A DNA stretch of 64,000 nucleotides, from assembly GCF_037893015.1 (NCBI RefSeq), contig NC_133660.1:285917078-285981077 (forward strand). Reading direction: 5' to 3'. This document shows positions 48,075 to 57,259 of the stretch, in pieces. Source of the DNA: Macrotis lagotis (lineage: Eukaryota > Chordata > Mammalia > Peramelemorphia > Peramelidae). Each line of letters begins with the position of its first letter. The first letter of the stretch is position 1. The notes beneath the pieces were generated by a model. The model was not told the origin of the DNA and did not search any database. It was given only the letters and a program-made list of their open reading frames with translations. A program made the translations under genes and the position numbers.

Positions 48075-48230
48075 CCTCTCTTCCAAAGAGACCACTTCTT
48101 TTTTCAGACTCCTTCTTTCCCAGCAGATATCTAACAATATTGGCCCAGCTCCAGGCTGGACCCATGAGGATCTGAGTCCAATCATTTCTTATGGTTGTCT
48201 TCTATTCCTTTTCTCTTTCCCTCAGACATT
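47871..48230. repeat. Stretch with (TC)n microsatellite
   Basis: Pure TC repeat of about 40 bp at 48032-48070. The neighbouring GACCCATGAGGATCTGAGTC-type sequence is unassigned. Confidence 0.7.
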
Positions 48231-48233
48231 CTT

Positions 48234-48388
48234 TTTTTTTTAGTTTTTTTTCGCAAGGCAAATGGGGTTAAGTGGCTTGCCCAAGGTCACACAGCTAGGT
48301 AATTATTAAGTGTCTGAGGCTGGATTTGAACTCAGGTCCTCCTGACTCCAGGGCCAGTGCTCTATCCACTGTGCCACCTAGCCACCCC
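48234..48388 (-). repeat. tRNA-derived SINE
   Basis: Poly(T), CGCAAGGCAAATGGGGTTAA, CAAGGTCACACAGCTAGGTA, final CCACCTAGCCACCCC. CCCTCAGACATTCTT is repeated on both sides, a target duplication. Confidence 0.93.
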
Positions 48389-49210
48389 TACCCTCAGACA
48401 TTCTTGACTTTAACTTTGTTATTCAGTCTGTCCTCAAGTAACTTGTTGAATCAAATCTATGAATTGCTTCTGGTCTGTAATATATGTGAATTTTGCAGGC
48501 CTGTGAATTTAAAAATCTGAGCCTTTACTCCTCAGGGCGTCATGAGTTTTTCACTTAAAGAAACCTCATCTTTAGAATGTTACCACTAATTTCCCCCATC
48601 ATCAAGAAGATTGCCCTTTGGGCTGTCTCTTCTGCAAGTGGAAATAAAGAAGTTTGGTCTTCCAAGACCTCAACAAGAAGTCTTGGAAAACTTCGTAACA
48701 CTGTTTGAACCCAGTGTAATCTGGAGTGTCAGGAAAAATGACCTGTTAATAGGACTTAAATATATAAGACAATTTTCCATCTGGATCTTTTCTCAGGCAG
48801 TATAGGCAAGTTGACAGAACTCTTATCTTCTAGTCTCCTTAAGATTGACAGACCCTGTGTACGGTCTGGCTCCCACCCTTTCCATCACTATGGGTGAACC
48901 CAGGGTAACCATGGATGTAGCAGGCAAAATTCCCAGAGGCCATCACTAGGAATCCTCAGTGGAGATAGGATCAGACCTGACAACCCAGAGCAGAAGCCAA
49001 GGAGAAAAGGATCCAAGTATTATCTGGAAAGAGAAGTAACTGGCATCTTAAAAGAGGCTACCTTATCAATACAATCAACAGTATGTCATTAGAGTTTGTT
49101 AGATTCCCAGTAAGGAGTCAACTCCAGAATTTAGGAGACAAAGAAAGAATCAAAGATGAAACCTATGTTGAATCACCAGAAAGCAAAGCTAAAACCTCCT
49201 ATAAAAACCT
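48389..49210. other. Non-genic stretch, unassigned
   Basis: No exon recognised; nothing that I can name with confidence. Confidence 0.4.
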
Positions 49211-49214
49211 GAGC

Positions 49215-49373
49215 CTTGGGGAGGCTAGGTGGCACAGTGGATAGAGCACTGGCCCTGGAGTCAGGAGTACCTGGGTTCAAATCCAGTCTCAGACACTTCA
49301 TAATTACCTAGCTGTGTGGCCTTGGGCAAGCCACTTAACCCCATTTGCCTTGCAAAAAACCTAAAAAAAAAAA
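49215..49373 (+). repeat. tRNA-derived SINE
   Basis: GGGGAGGCTAGGTGGCACAG head, body complete, AAAAAACCTAAAAAAAAAA tail. CTGAGCCT repeated at both ends. Confidence 0.93.
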
Positions 49374-49689
49374 CTGAGCCTAGTGTTAGGCACAATATGC
49401 AGGACACAGTATGACCTGTCAACCTATCAAAATAAGAGAATGAGATGAATAGAGAATAACCAAAGCACAAAGCTCCTAAAGAGACATTGAGGCTGAAGTT
49501 ATTAGTAAGCAGATGAAAATACTGGAACATAATGAAAAACTACTTTGGTTTAAGAGAAAACCAAGTGGTAACCCTAGGAAAAAAGGTAATAATGCTACAA
49601 GAAATCAAAGTAGAAACTCAGAAAAAGAATATATTGGCCACAAGGACTATAAGAGTACCTGAAAGAAATTGAAGCAGGGGAAATATTGA

Positions 49690-50950
49690 GAAAAATCTAT
49701 TCTATAAATAATTTATTCCCTCAGTTTCCTGACATGGTGCTGGTAGACTCTCCAGGTTTCACCAGCATATAGCAATGTGGTCAGCACAGTGGTTCTGTAG
49801 ATCTTCAGTTTGGTAGTTAGTCTAATAACTTTTCTTTCCCATACTTTCTTTTGGAGCCCCCCCCCCCCCCAAACACTAAGCTAGGTCAGGCAATGCAAGT
49901 GTCAACCTCATTGTCAAAGTGAACCTCCCTGAAAAAGACACTGCCAAGGGAAGTGAATTTGTCCACTGTACTCAAAACTCTTCCATTTGCTGGAATCGAT
50001 GGTTCCACATATGGATGGTGTGGTGCTGACTGATAGAGCACTTGGGTTTTCTTGGTGTTCATTGTTAGACCAAAATTAGCCCAAGCATCAGAGAATCGAT
50101 CCATCCTTTGTTGCCTCTCAGCTTCAGAGGCTGCATTGATGGCCCAGCCATCTACAAACAGAAGATCATGCACCGACACTTGTTCCACCTTGGTCTTGGC
50201 TGGTAAGCTTTTCAAAGCTGAAGAATTTGCCATCAGTACAGTATCTAACCTTGAGGCCATGGTTCATCCTTGTTGAAGTATGGTTGAAAATATCATGCTA
50301 AAAAGTATGGGTGCAAGAATACATCCTTCTTTTACTCCATTGGTGACTGGGAAATGTAGAGAGCATCATCCACTATGGCAAGTGTACAATCATAAAATTG
50401 ATGTATAATACTGATGAACTTCTCCAAGCAACCAAATTTTGACACAATTTTCCATAAACCCTCATGAGTGATGGTATCAAAAGCCTTAGTCAGATCTACA
50501 AATGTTGTATACAGACCTCTGTTCTGCTCTATCAGCAAATATCATATCAACTGTTCCTCAATCCTTCCTTTTTTTTTTTTTCCCCTCAACCCTTTCTGAA
50601 GCCACACTGGCTCTCAGGAAGGTGATCAACTTCCAGGTGAAGGTGGACTCAGCAAGAATCTTACCAGTAGGGGCGGCTAGATGGCGCAGTGGATAAAGCA
50701 CCGGCCCTGGAGTCAGGAGTACCTGAGTTCAAATCCAGTCTCAGATACTTAATAATTACCTAGCTGTGTGGCCTTGGGCAAGCCACTTAACCCCATTTGC
50801 CTTGCAAAAACCTAAAAAAATAAAAAAAAGAATCTTACCAGTAATGACTAAAAGAGAAATACCCCTGTGATTGTCACAAGACAATCTATGACCTTTACCT
50901 TTATAGAGAAGGACAATGAAAGCATTATTGAATTCTTGGGGAATAACTTC
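49690..50950 (-). repeat. Second copy of the unplaced LINE, reverse
   Basis: Minus-strand readings match the copy at 43.3-46.3 kb: IEQNRGLYTTFVDLTKAFDT, EGLWKIVSKFGCLEKFISII, KTKVEQVSVHDLLFVDGWAI, LTMNTKKTQVLYQSAPHHPY. Better preserved in the RT region than the plus-strand copy. Split by the SINE at 50670-50827. Confidence 0.85.
50670..50827 (+). repeat. tRNA-derived SINE in LINE, 16-bp target duplication
   Basis: GGGGCGGCTAGATGGCGCAG head to AAAACCTAAAAAAATAAAAA. AAGAATCTTACCAGTA at 50654-50669 and 50828-50843 is a perfect duplication inside the LINE. Confidence 0.96.
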
Positions 50951-50959
50951 TTCATGATA

Positions 50960-52110
50960 TATAAATATATACTCTTGAGAATTGTATTTCTAATGAGACT
51001 GAAGAGAAGACAGTACTTAATAACTATGAGACAATGTTTCCTATCAAGCAATCAATCAATCAACCTTTGATTGATAATACAATGGATAGTGCTTCTATTA
51101 GGTCAGACAAAAGAAGTATATTTTGACAAAGGGGATATAAGAACAAGTCTGGGTTAAAACAAAATAAAAAGGAGGAGTATACTAAGAGAGGGCTGGGCAT
51201 TAGTGGATAAATAACATGATGTGAAGAGGCACAAAGACCTATAATAGTAGAGAGAAAGTAGGGAGGGTGTGAACACTGAGTAAATCCTACTCAGATCCCC
51301 AACGTTCTCATTCTCCATTCTCCAAGGTTGAAACCACCTGCCAATCTAGATGCCCCCAGGGCTTGTTTATTGACTCTGTAGTTGGCACAGAAGTTTGCAC
51401 TTCCCTCAGACTGAACCTCTACCTCTGGAGGTTAAGTCTTTCCTGGGGTCTTAAATTGTTTTAGGAGAACAAGTACCTACCTCATGATTAGTTCTGCTTC
51501 TCTGAGGCATGTTCTGACTTGATTTGTAGAGGAAAATTGGAAAGCCTAAAATTTTCTGACTTACTCCAACATCTTCCCAGAATGCTCTCCCATGTATATT
51601 TTTACAAGAGTTTTGCTTTACTTTTTTTCCTCCTTGTGGGGGTAGGGGGGAAGGGAAGAGTGGGAGAAAGAGGAAAAAAAACTGTCAACTGGAAAAAATT
51701 CAGTTAAATATTTAAAATAGGGGATCAGTAATGAAGGAATTGTGCAGAATATCCCTTTGCTATGGCAGAGTGGAAGGAAAGATAAAACAAAGAAAGAAAG
51801 GAAAGAAAAAAAGAAGGAAGAAAGAAAGAAGAATGGAGAGAAGAGGAGAGAAGAAGAGGGGAGGGGGAAACCACATGAAATATATAATGAAAATTGTAAG
51901 CTTTTGTAACCAAGGAAATAATTTTTAGCTTGCTTGCTTGATGCTTATATGATTCTGAGACAATAAAAATAAATCTTAGCAGCAGTCAGTCAGTCAACCT
52001 GCTTCTGCCTTCAAACCCTCATGTTGACTCAACTCCTTTCGCTGACTCTATCCCTCCTGTCAGGTTCCAAGGACCCCTCGGAGGCTGGACTCCCGCACCC
52101 CATTACTTTA
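50960..52110. other. Non-genic stretch with GA-rich simple repeat
   Basis: A purine block (GAAAG/GGAAG units) at 51774-51870 gives long lysine-rich frames of no meaning. The rest is unassigned. Confidence 0.5.
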
Positions 52111-52326
52111 AATAAATAAAATTTTGAAAAAAGAACTGATGCTGAGTGAAGTGAGCAGAATTAAGAGAATATTGTACAAAGTAAGATCAAAATTGTGTTG
52201 CTCAACTATGATACTTAGCTCTTCTCAACAATACAGTGATCAAATACAATTCTTTTTTTCTTTTTTTTATAATGCCTTCATTCCCCCCCCCCCCCCCTTA
52301 CATACAAAGATAGTTATCATCATTTG

Positions 52327-52478
52327 TCCTTTTTTTCCTTTTGCAAGGCAATGGGGTGGAGTGGTTTGCCCAAAGCCACATAGCTAAGGTAATTATTAAG
52401 TGTCTGAGGCCACATTTGAACTCAGGTCCTACTGACTCCAGGGCAGGTGTTCTATCCACTGCGCCACCTAGCTGCCCC
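52327..52478 (-). repeat. tRNA-derived SINE
   Basis: TTTTTTTCCTTTTGCAAGGC start, GTGGTTTGCCCAAAGCCACA, end CCACCTAGCTGCCCC. ATCATCTGTCCTTTT / ATCATTTGTCCTTTT on both sides is the target duplication. Confidence 0.92.
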
Positions 52479-52782
52479 ATCATCTGTCCTTTTGCAAGCT
52501 TGTGAGCTACACTTTTTCTACCACTTTTCCTTCCAACCTCATTCCCCATGGCAGCAAATAATCTGATAATAGGTTGTAGATGTACAATCGTGTTAAACAT
52601 AATTCTATATTAGTCATGTTGTGAAAGAAAAATCAGAACTAAGAGGGGAAAAACCATTTCTTTTCTCTGGATGTGGATAGCAGTTTCCTTAGCAGGTCTC
52701 TCAGGATCATCCTGGATCACTGAACTGTTGAGAGGAGCTGTGACAATCCTAGTGATCAAATTCAATTCTAACAGACTTGTAG

Positions 52783-52931
52783 GGGTGGCTAGGTGGCGCA
52801 GTGGATAGAGCACCAGCCCTGGAGTCAGGAGTACCTGGGTTCAAATCCAGTCTCAGGCACTTAATAATGACCTAGCTGTGTGGCCTTGGGCAAGCCACTT
52901 AACCCCATTGCCTTGCAAAAACCTAAAAAGA
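52783..52931 (+). repeat. tRNA-derived SINE
   Basis: GGGGTGGCTAGGTGGCGCAG head, full body, AAACCTAAAAAG tail. ACTTGT-containing flanks on both sides suggest a short target duplication. Confidence 0.93.
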
Positions 52932-53254
52932 AATCTAAGACTTGTGATGGACAATGCCAACACCTGGAGAAAGAATTATAGAGTCTGAATACAGATCCAA
53001 GCACAGCATTTTCACTTTTTAAACTTTTGTTTTCTTTCTCATGCTTTTTTCCCTTTTATTATGATTCTTCTTTCACAACATGACTAACATGGAAATATAT
53101 GCAACGTGATTGTCCATGTATAGCCTATATCAAATTACTTGCTATCTTAGGATGGGGGGAATGAAGGGTGGGAGGGAGAAAACTAAAATAGTGAATGTTG
53201 AAAACTATCTTTACTTATAATTGGAAAAATAAATAATAAAGAATAGATACAGAA

Positions 53255-53478
53255 TAGATAGCACTTTCCTTTGTAACACAATTTACAGATATTATTTTAC
53301 TTGAAACTTCTAAGAACCTGGGAAGCAGGGGCTCTTATCAACCTCATTTTACAGCTAGGGAAACCTGAAGTAGTTAGAGATTAAGTGACTTGCCCAGGGT
53401 CACACGGTTCTCAAGTGTCTAAGGATGGATTTGAACTCAGGTCTTTCGACTGCAGATACAGTCCTCTATCCACCTCAT
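53255..53478 (-). repeat. MIR element
   Basis: CCTCATTTTACAGCTAGGGA, TTAAGTGACTTGCCCAGGGT and GGATTTGAACTCAGGTCTTT in reverse MIR order. Confidence 0.8.
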
Positions 53479-54449
53479 AAATGAGATAATTCTCTTTTTT
53501 AAACTTTCCCAGGTCTTCTGCCTCTATGATCCTAAAGATGATAGTGTTATGGTTGACTTCAGGAGGTTCTAGGAAAACCCATGGAACTCCCAGAGAGGCT
53601 CTTGAGACTCCAGTCCATAAGAGGTGTGAGAATTCACAGGAGACTGTTTTAGCCGGCCTAAGGTGGTTAAGAAAGAAGAGGTTTCAGATAGTTGACTGGC
53701 TGAAGAAAAATTGTGAACCTTTGCCGGGTACTAATAGGCAAAGTTGTCAAGGAGGAAGTTTGAGAGGAAAGGAGGGTGAGCAAGGACCAGAGAGAGAACG
53801 GTGCTAAGGTATGCTCTGCCTGAAAACACAGCCTCCCACCCTGAGGTCAGTTTACAAGACATGCTTATCTGCGTCAGTCATTCTCTTTGTGCACCTCTTT
53901 CCACACAAAGCTAAATGTTCTAAGTGTAGCTAGCCCTCTTATTTCAAAGTCCCCATGGAACACTTCAGAGAACCCCATCAACAGGTTCCTAGGGGACACA
54001 GACACCCCTGCCCGCCTCCCTCATCTCCCGGGGGTAGCATTGAGTCCACTCTGGGTCCGGGATTCTGAAGCAGCTGCTGGCACAGCTGCCATCCCTGGTC
54101 TGCGTCTGGGGCCTCCGCCGGCCTCTGCCACGTCCCACTGCTGGTCGGTCCCTTCCCTGGGGACCCTCTGCTGACTGGGCTGGACGGATGCCGCCCTCAC
54201 CCAACAGGGTCTGAGCTGGGCCATCTTCTCCGAGAAGGGGTTGTGTTGGGGGGGGGTCTCAGAGATTCTTCCCGTGGCTTTGCCCCCCACAGCTGGTCGT
54301 GGCTCCTCCGGGTCGTGCAGAACAGACAGCAGGATGCAACAAGGGGACTCCGTGGCACAGTGGTTCCCGGGTGCGGGCCCAACTGCACTCTGCCTTTCCT
54401 CGCCACGCACCAGGGCAGGGCCGGGCTCCCTGCTTCCCTGGGCTGGGCC
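53479..54449. other. Upstream flank of ZBTB3 minisatellite
   Basis: No exon recognised. The base composition changes from AT-rich to GC-rich at about 54.0 kb. Confidence 0.45.
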
Positions 54450-55188
54450 AGGCCCCTCTGGCGGCGGGGGTGGTCCCCGTGCCCCGGTGCTCCTGGCGGC
54501 GGGGGTGGTCCCCGTGCCCAGGTGCTCCTGGCGGCGGGGGTGGTCCCCGTGCCCCGGTGCTCCTGGCGGCGGGGGTGGTCCCCGTGCCCAGGTGCTCCTG
54601 GCGGCGGGGGTGGTCCCCGTGCCCAGGTGCTCCTGGCGGCGGGGGTGGTCCCCGTGCCCCGCTGCTCCTGGCGGCGGGGGTGGTCCCCGTGCCCAGGTGC
54701 TCCTGGCGGCGGGGGTGGTCCCCGTGCCCCGGTGCTCCTGGCGGCGGGGGTGGTCCCCGTGCCCTGCTGCTCCTGGCGGCGGGGGTGGTCCCCGTGCCCA
54801 GGTGCTCCTGGCGGCGGGGGTGGTCCCCGTGCCCCGCTGCTCCTGGCGGCGGGGGTGGTCCCCGTGCCCCGGTGCTCCTGGCGGCGGGGGTGGTCCCTGT
54901 GCCCCGGTGCTCCTGGCGGCGGGGGTGGTCCCCGTGCCCCGGTGCTCCTGGCGGCGGGGGTGGTCCCCGTGCCCAGGTGCTCCTGGCGGCGGGGGTGGTC
55001 CCCGTGCCCAGGTGCTCCTGGCGGCGGGGGTGGTCCCCGTGCCCAGGTGCTCCTGGCGGCGGGGGTGGTCCCCGTGCCCCGGTGCTCCTGGCGGCGGGGG
55101 TGGTCCCCGTGCCCCGCTGCTCCTGGCGGCGGGGGTGGTCCCTGTGCCCAGGTGCTCCTGGCGGCGGGGGTGGTCCCTGTGCCCCGCT
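54450..55188. repeat. 35-bp GC minisatellite, about 21 copies
   Basis: Unit starts GGTGCTCCTGGCGGCGGGGG and continues TGGTCCCCGTGCCCC. Units differ mainly at two places: the junction (CCCCGGTG, CCCAGGTG, CCCCGCTG, CCCTGCTG) and CCCCGT/CCCTGT. Because 35 is not a multiple of 3 and no stop arises, three forward frames and one reverse frame stay open for over 300 codons; these are not genes. Confidence 0.97.
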
Positions 55189-55199
55189 GCTGCTGCTCC

Positions 55200-55872
55200 T
55201 TCCTCATCCCTCCCGGGGGTCCGGCGCCCCTGGGCGCACTGACACCTCGGGAGCTGGGGCGGGGCACAGGCCCCTCCCCGCGCCGGCAGCAGCCTCCGGC
55301 CCCGCCCCTCGGGTCCGCCCCCGGCGCCCCGAAGCGCCGGGCACCCCCGCCCAATCCCAGAGGCCCGCGCACCCCCGGGGGGCAGGGGGAAGCGGGGGGC
55401 CGCGAGGCCGCGGAGGGGGCCCGGGCCCCGGAGGCGGGCCGGAGGCCGCGGCTAATCCGCGAGCGTGCCGGGGGCACGGGGCGGGCCGAGGAGGCCGAGG
55501 AGGCGTGAGCGACGTCGCCGCGCGTCCAACCGGGGGCCGCCGCCGCCGCGGGGGGCCGGGCCGAGCCGACCTATCCCGACCGAGGAGCGGCGAGCCCGGA
55601 CCCATAGGAGCGAGGGGGCGGGCCGGGCTGGGGGCGGGGCCCTGAGGCCGCCGCGGGCTGGGGGCGCCCGAGCCGCTTCTTCGGGAGGAGGCGCGCCGCG
55701 GGGCAGGGCCGGAGGGGGGGGGGCGGCGGGGCCCCGCGGGGCGGGACTTCCGGGGCGTGGCGGGCGGCGGGGGCGGCGCCGGCCCCGCCCTCCCGGGCCG
55801 GGCCTGGCCGCGGCCCTCGCGCGCTCGCGCTCCCCAGGGCCCGCGCGGGGCTCCCCGGGGCGGCGGGCCGCC
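55200..55872 (+). promoter_or_regulatory. ZBTB3: ZBTB3 CpG island promoter / 5' UTR
   Basis: Very CpG-rich, TATA-less. ETS-like CTTCCGGGG at 55748-55756. An open frame extends upstream of the ATG to 55465 in phase with ZBTB3, but it is arginine/proline rich and looks like a consequence of composition. The ATG at 55873 has an optimal context, GCCGCCATGG. Confidence 0.6.
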
Positions 55873-56289
55873 ATGGAGTTCCCGGGCCACGGCGAGCAGC
55901 TGCTGCGGAGCCTGCGGGAGCAGCGCGCGCAGGGCTTCCTGTGCGACTGCACGGTGCTGGTGGGCAGCACGCCGTTCCAGGCGCACCGCGCCGTGCTGGC
56001 CTCGTGCAGCCCCTTCTTCCAGCTCTTCTACAAGGAGCGCGAGCTGGACAAGCGCGACCTGGTGTGCATCCACAACGAGATCGTCACGGCGCCCGCCTTC
56101 GGGCTGCTGCTGGACTTCATGTACGCCGGCCGCCTGGCGCTGCGCGGGGACACGCCGCTGGAGGACGTGCTGGCGGCCGCCAGCTACCTGCACATGAACG
56201 ACATCGTCAAGGTCTGCAAGCGGCGGCTGCAGGCCCGCGCCCCGGCCGAGGCGGACAGCACCAAGCGGGAGGAGGAGCCCCGCGCGCCC

Positions 56290-56321
<32 letters not shown>

Positions 56322-57171
56322 GCCCGCGCCCCCCGCGCCCCCCGCGCCCGCCAGCCCCGGGCCCAGCACCTCGCGCGGGGGGCCCCCGGCCGCCCCCGGG
56401 CCGCCCGGCTGGGGGGCCCCCGAGGGCGCCGACACCACGCAGCCCGGCATGGAGGCGCCCCCGGCCAGCCCCAGCAGCTCCACCGAGGCCCTGCCCGCCG
56501 CCTGCTTCTCCCCCGGCCTCGGGGCGCGGCCCGCGGGGTCCCTGGGGCCCGGCGGGCCCCCCGCCGCCGGGGCCTTCTACCCGGCCCCGCCGGCCCCGGC
56601 CCCCGGGGAGGCCGAGCCGGTGCAGGTCAAGGTGGAGGCCATCGTCATCTCGGACGAGGAGCCGGAGGGGCCGGAGGACGGGCCGCGGGCGGCCGCGGGG
56701 CTCCGGGACCGCTACGGCCCGGCCGAGGCCTTCGAGGAGGCGGCCGCGGGGGGCGCGGGGCTGGAGGACGGGGGCCCGGCCGACCACTTCCTGGCCCCCG
56801 ACGCCCCCCTGCCCTACCACCTGCTGGCCGGCCCGGGCCACTACCCCCCGGGGCTGCTGACCCCGCCGCCGCCCGCGCCCGGCGGCCTGCCCGAGCCGCT
56901 CTACCTGCCCCCGGAGTACGACGCGGCCCCCGGGGGCTTCGGGGGCTTCCCCGAGGACGTGCCCACGTGCAAGACGTGCGGGAAGACCTTCTCGTGCTCC
57001 TACACGCTGCGGCGCCACGCCACGGTGCACACGCGCGAGCGGCCCTACGAGTGCCGCTACTGCCTGCGCAGCTACACGCAGTCCGGGGACCTGTACCGCC
57101 ACATCCGCAAGGCGCACAACGAGGACCTGGCCAAGCGCAGCAAGCCGGACCCCGAGGCCGCCCCGTCCTAG
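55873..57171 (+). CDS. ZBTB3: Zinc finger and BTB domain protein 3
   Basis: Single coding exon of 432 residues. BTB/POZ domain at about residues 5-118: [96 protein letters not shown]. The middle is low complexity with a run of nine prolines near residue 140, and keeps the family string [17 protein letters not shown]. Two C2H2 fingers lie near the C-terminus: [21 protein letters not shown] and, after the linker [29 protein letters not shown]. Ends [13 protein letters not shown]. The human protein is longer (about 570), both in the middle and by a tail of some 40 residues missing here. Presumed nuclear DNA-binding repressor type; targets are not shown by sequence. Confidence 0.95.
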
Positions 57172-57236
57172 GCCCGGGCCCGCGCCCCTCCCCGCCCCCT
57201 CCCGGTGCGGGCCGCGGCCTCTGGCCAGCCGAGCGC

Positions 57237-57242
57237 CATAAA
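57237..57242 (+). terminator. ZBTB3: Variant poly(A) signal of ZBTB3
   Basis: CATAAA, a known weak variant, 66 bp after the stop. A canonical AATAAA was not seen nearby, so usage is uncertain. Confidence 0.4.
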
Positions 57243-57259
57243 GGTCAACGTGAAACCCT

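Larger units (their letters stand above)
52115..53245 (+). repeat. L1 3' region mosaic with nested insertions
   Basis: Plus-strand L1 pieces at 52130-52250 (GAACTGATGCTGAGTGAAGT) and 52935-53240 (GGAGAAAGAATTATAGAGTC to GGAAAAATAAATAATAAAG). Between them are a reverse SINE (52327-52478), L1-like sequence with GATCATCCTGGATCACTGAA and a forward SINE (52783-52931). Confidence 0.65.

Noticed and set aside
51774-51870. Lysine/arginine-rich small protein
   Set aside because: Purine-rich simple repeat.
54241-55645. Long open frames of 333-448 codons on the plus strand and 426 on the minus strand
   Set aside because: They are products of a 35-bp tandem repeat without stops; the repeated VLLAAGVVPVP / APGGGGGPRAP pattern appears in every frame with no splice or domain support.
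55465-55872. N-terminal extension of ZBTB3 in the same frame
   Set aside because: Arg/Pro/Gly-rich, no family similarity; the ATG at 55873 has an ideal context and matches the human start MEFP.
55204-57117. 637-codon minus-strand frame opposite ZBTB3
   Set aside because: Antisense shadow of the very GC-rich ZBTB3 exon; no domain, and ZBTB3 itself explains the codon pattern.
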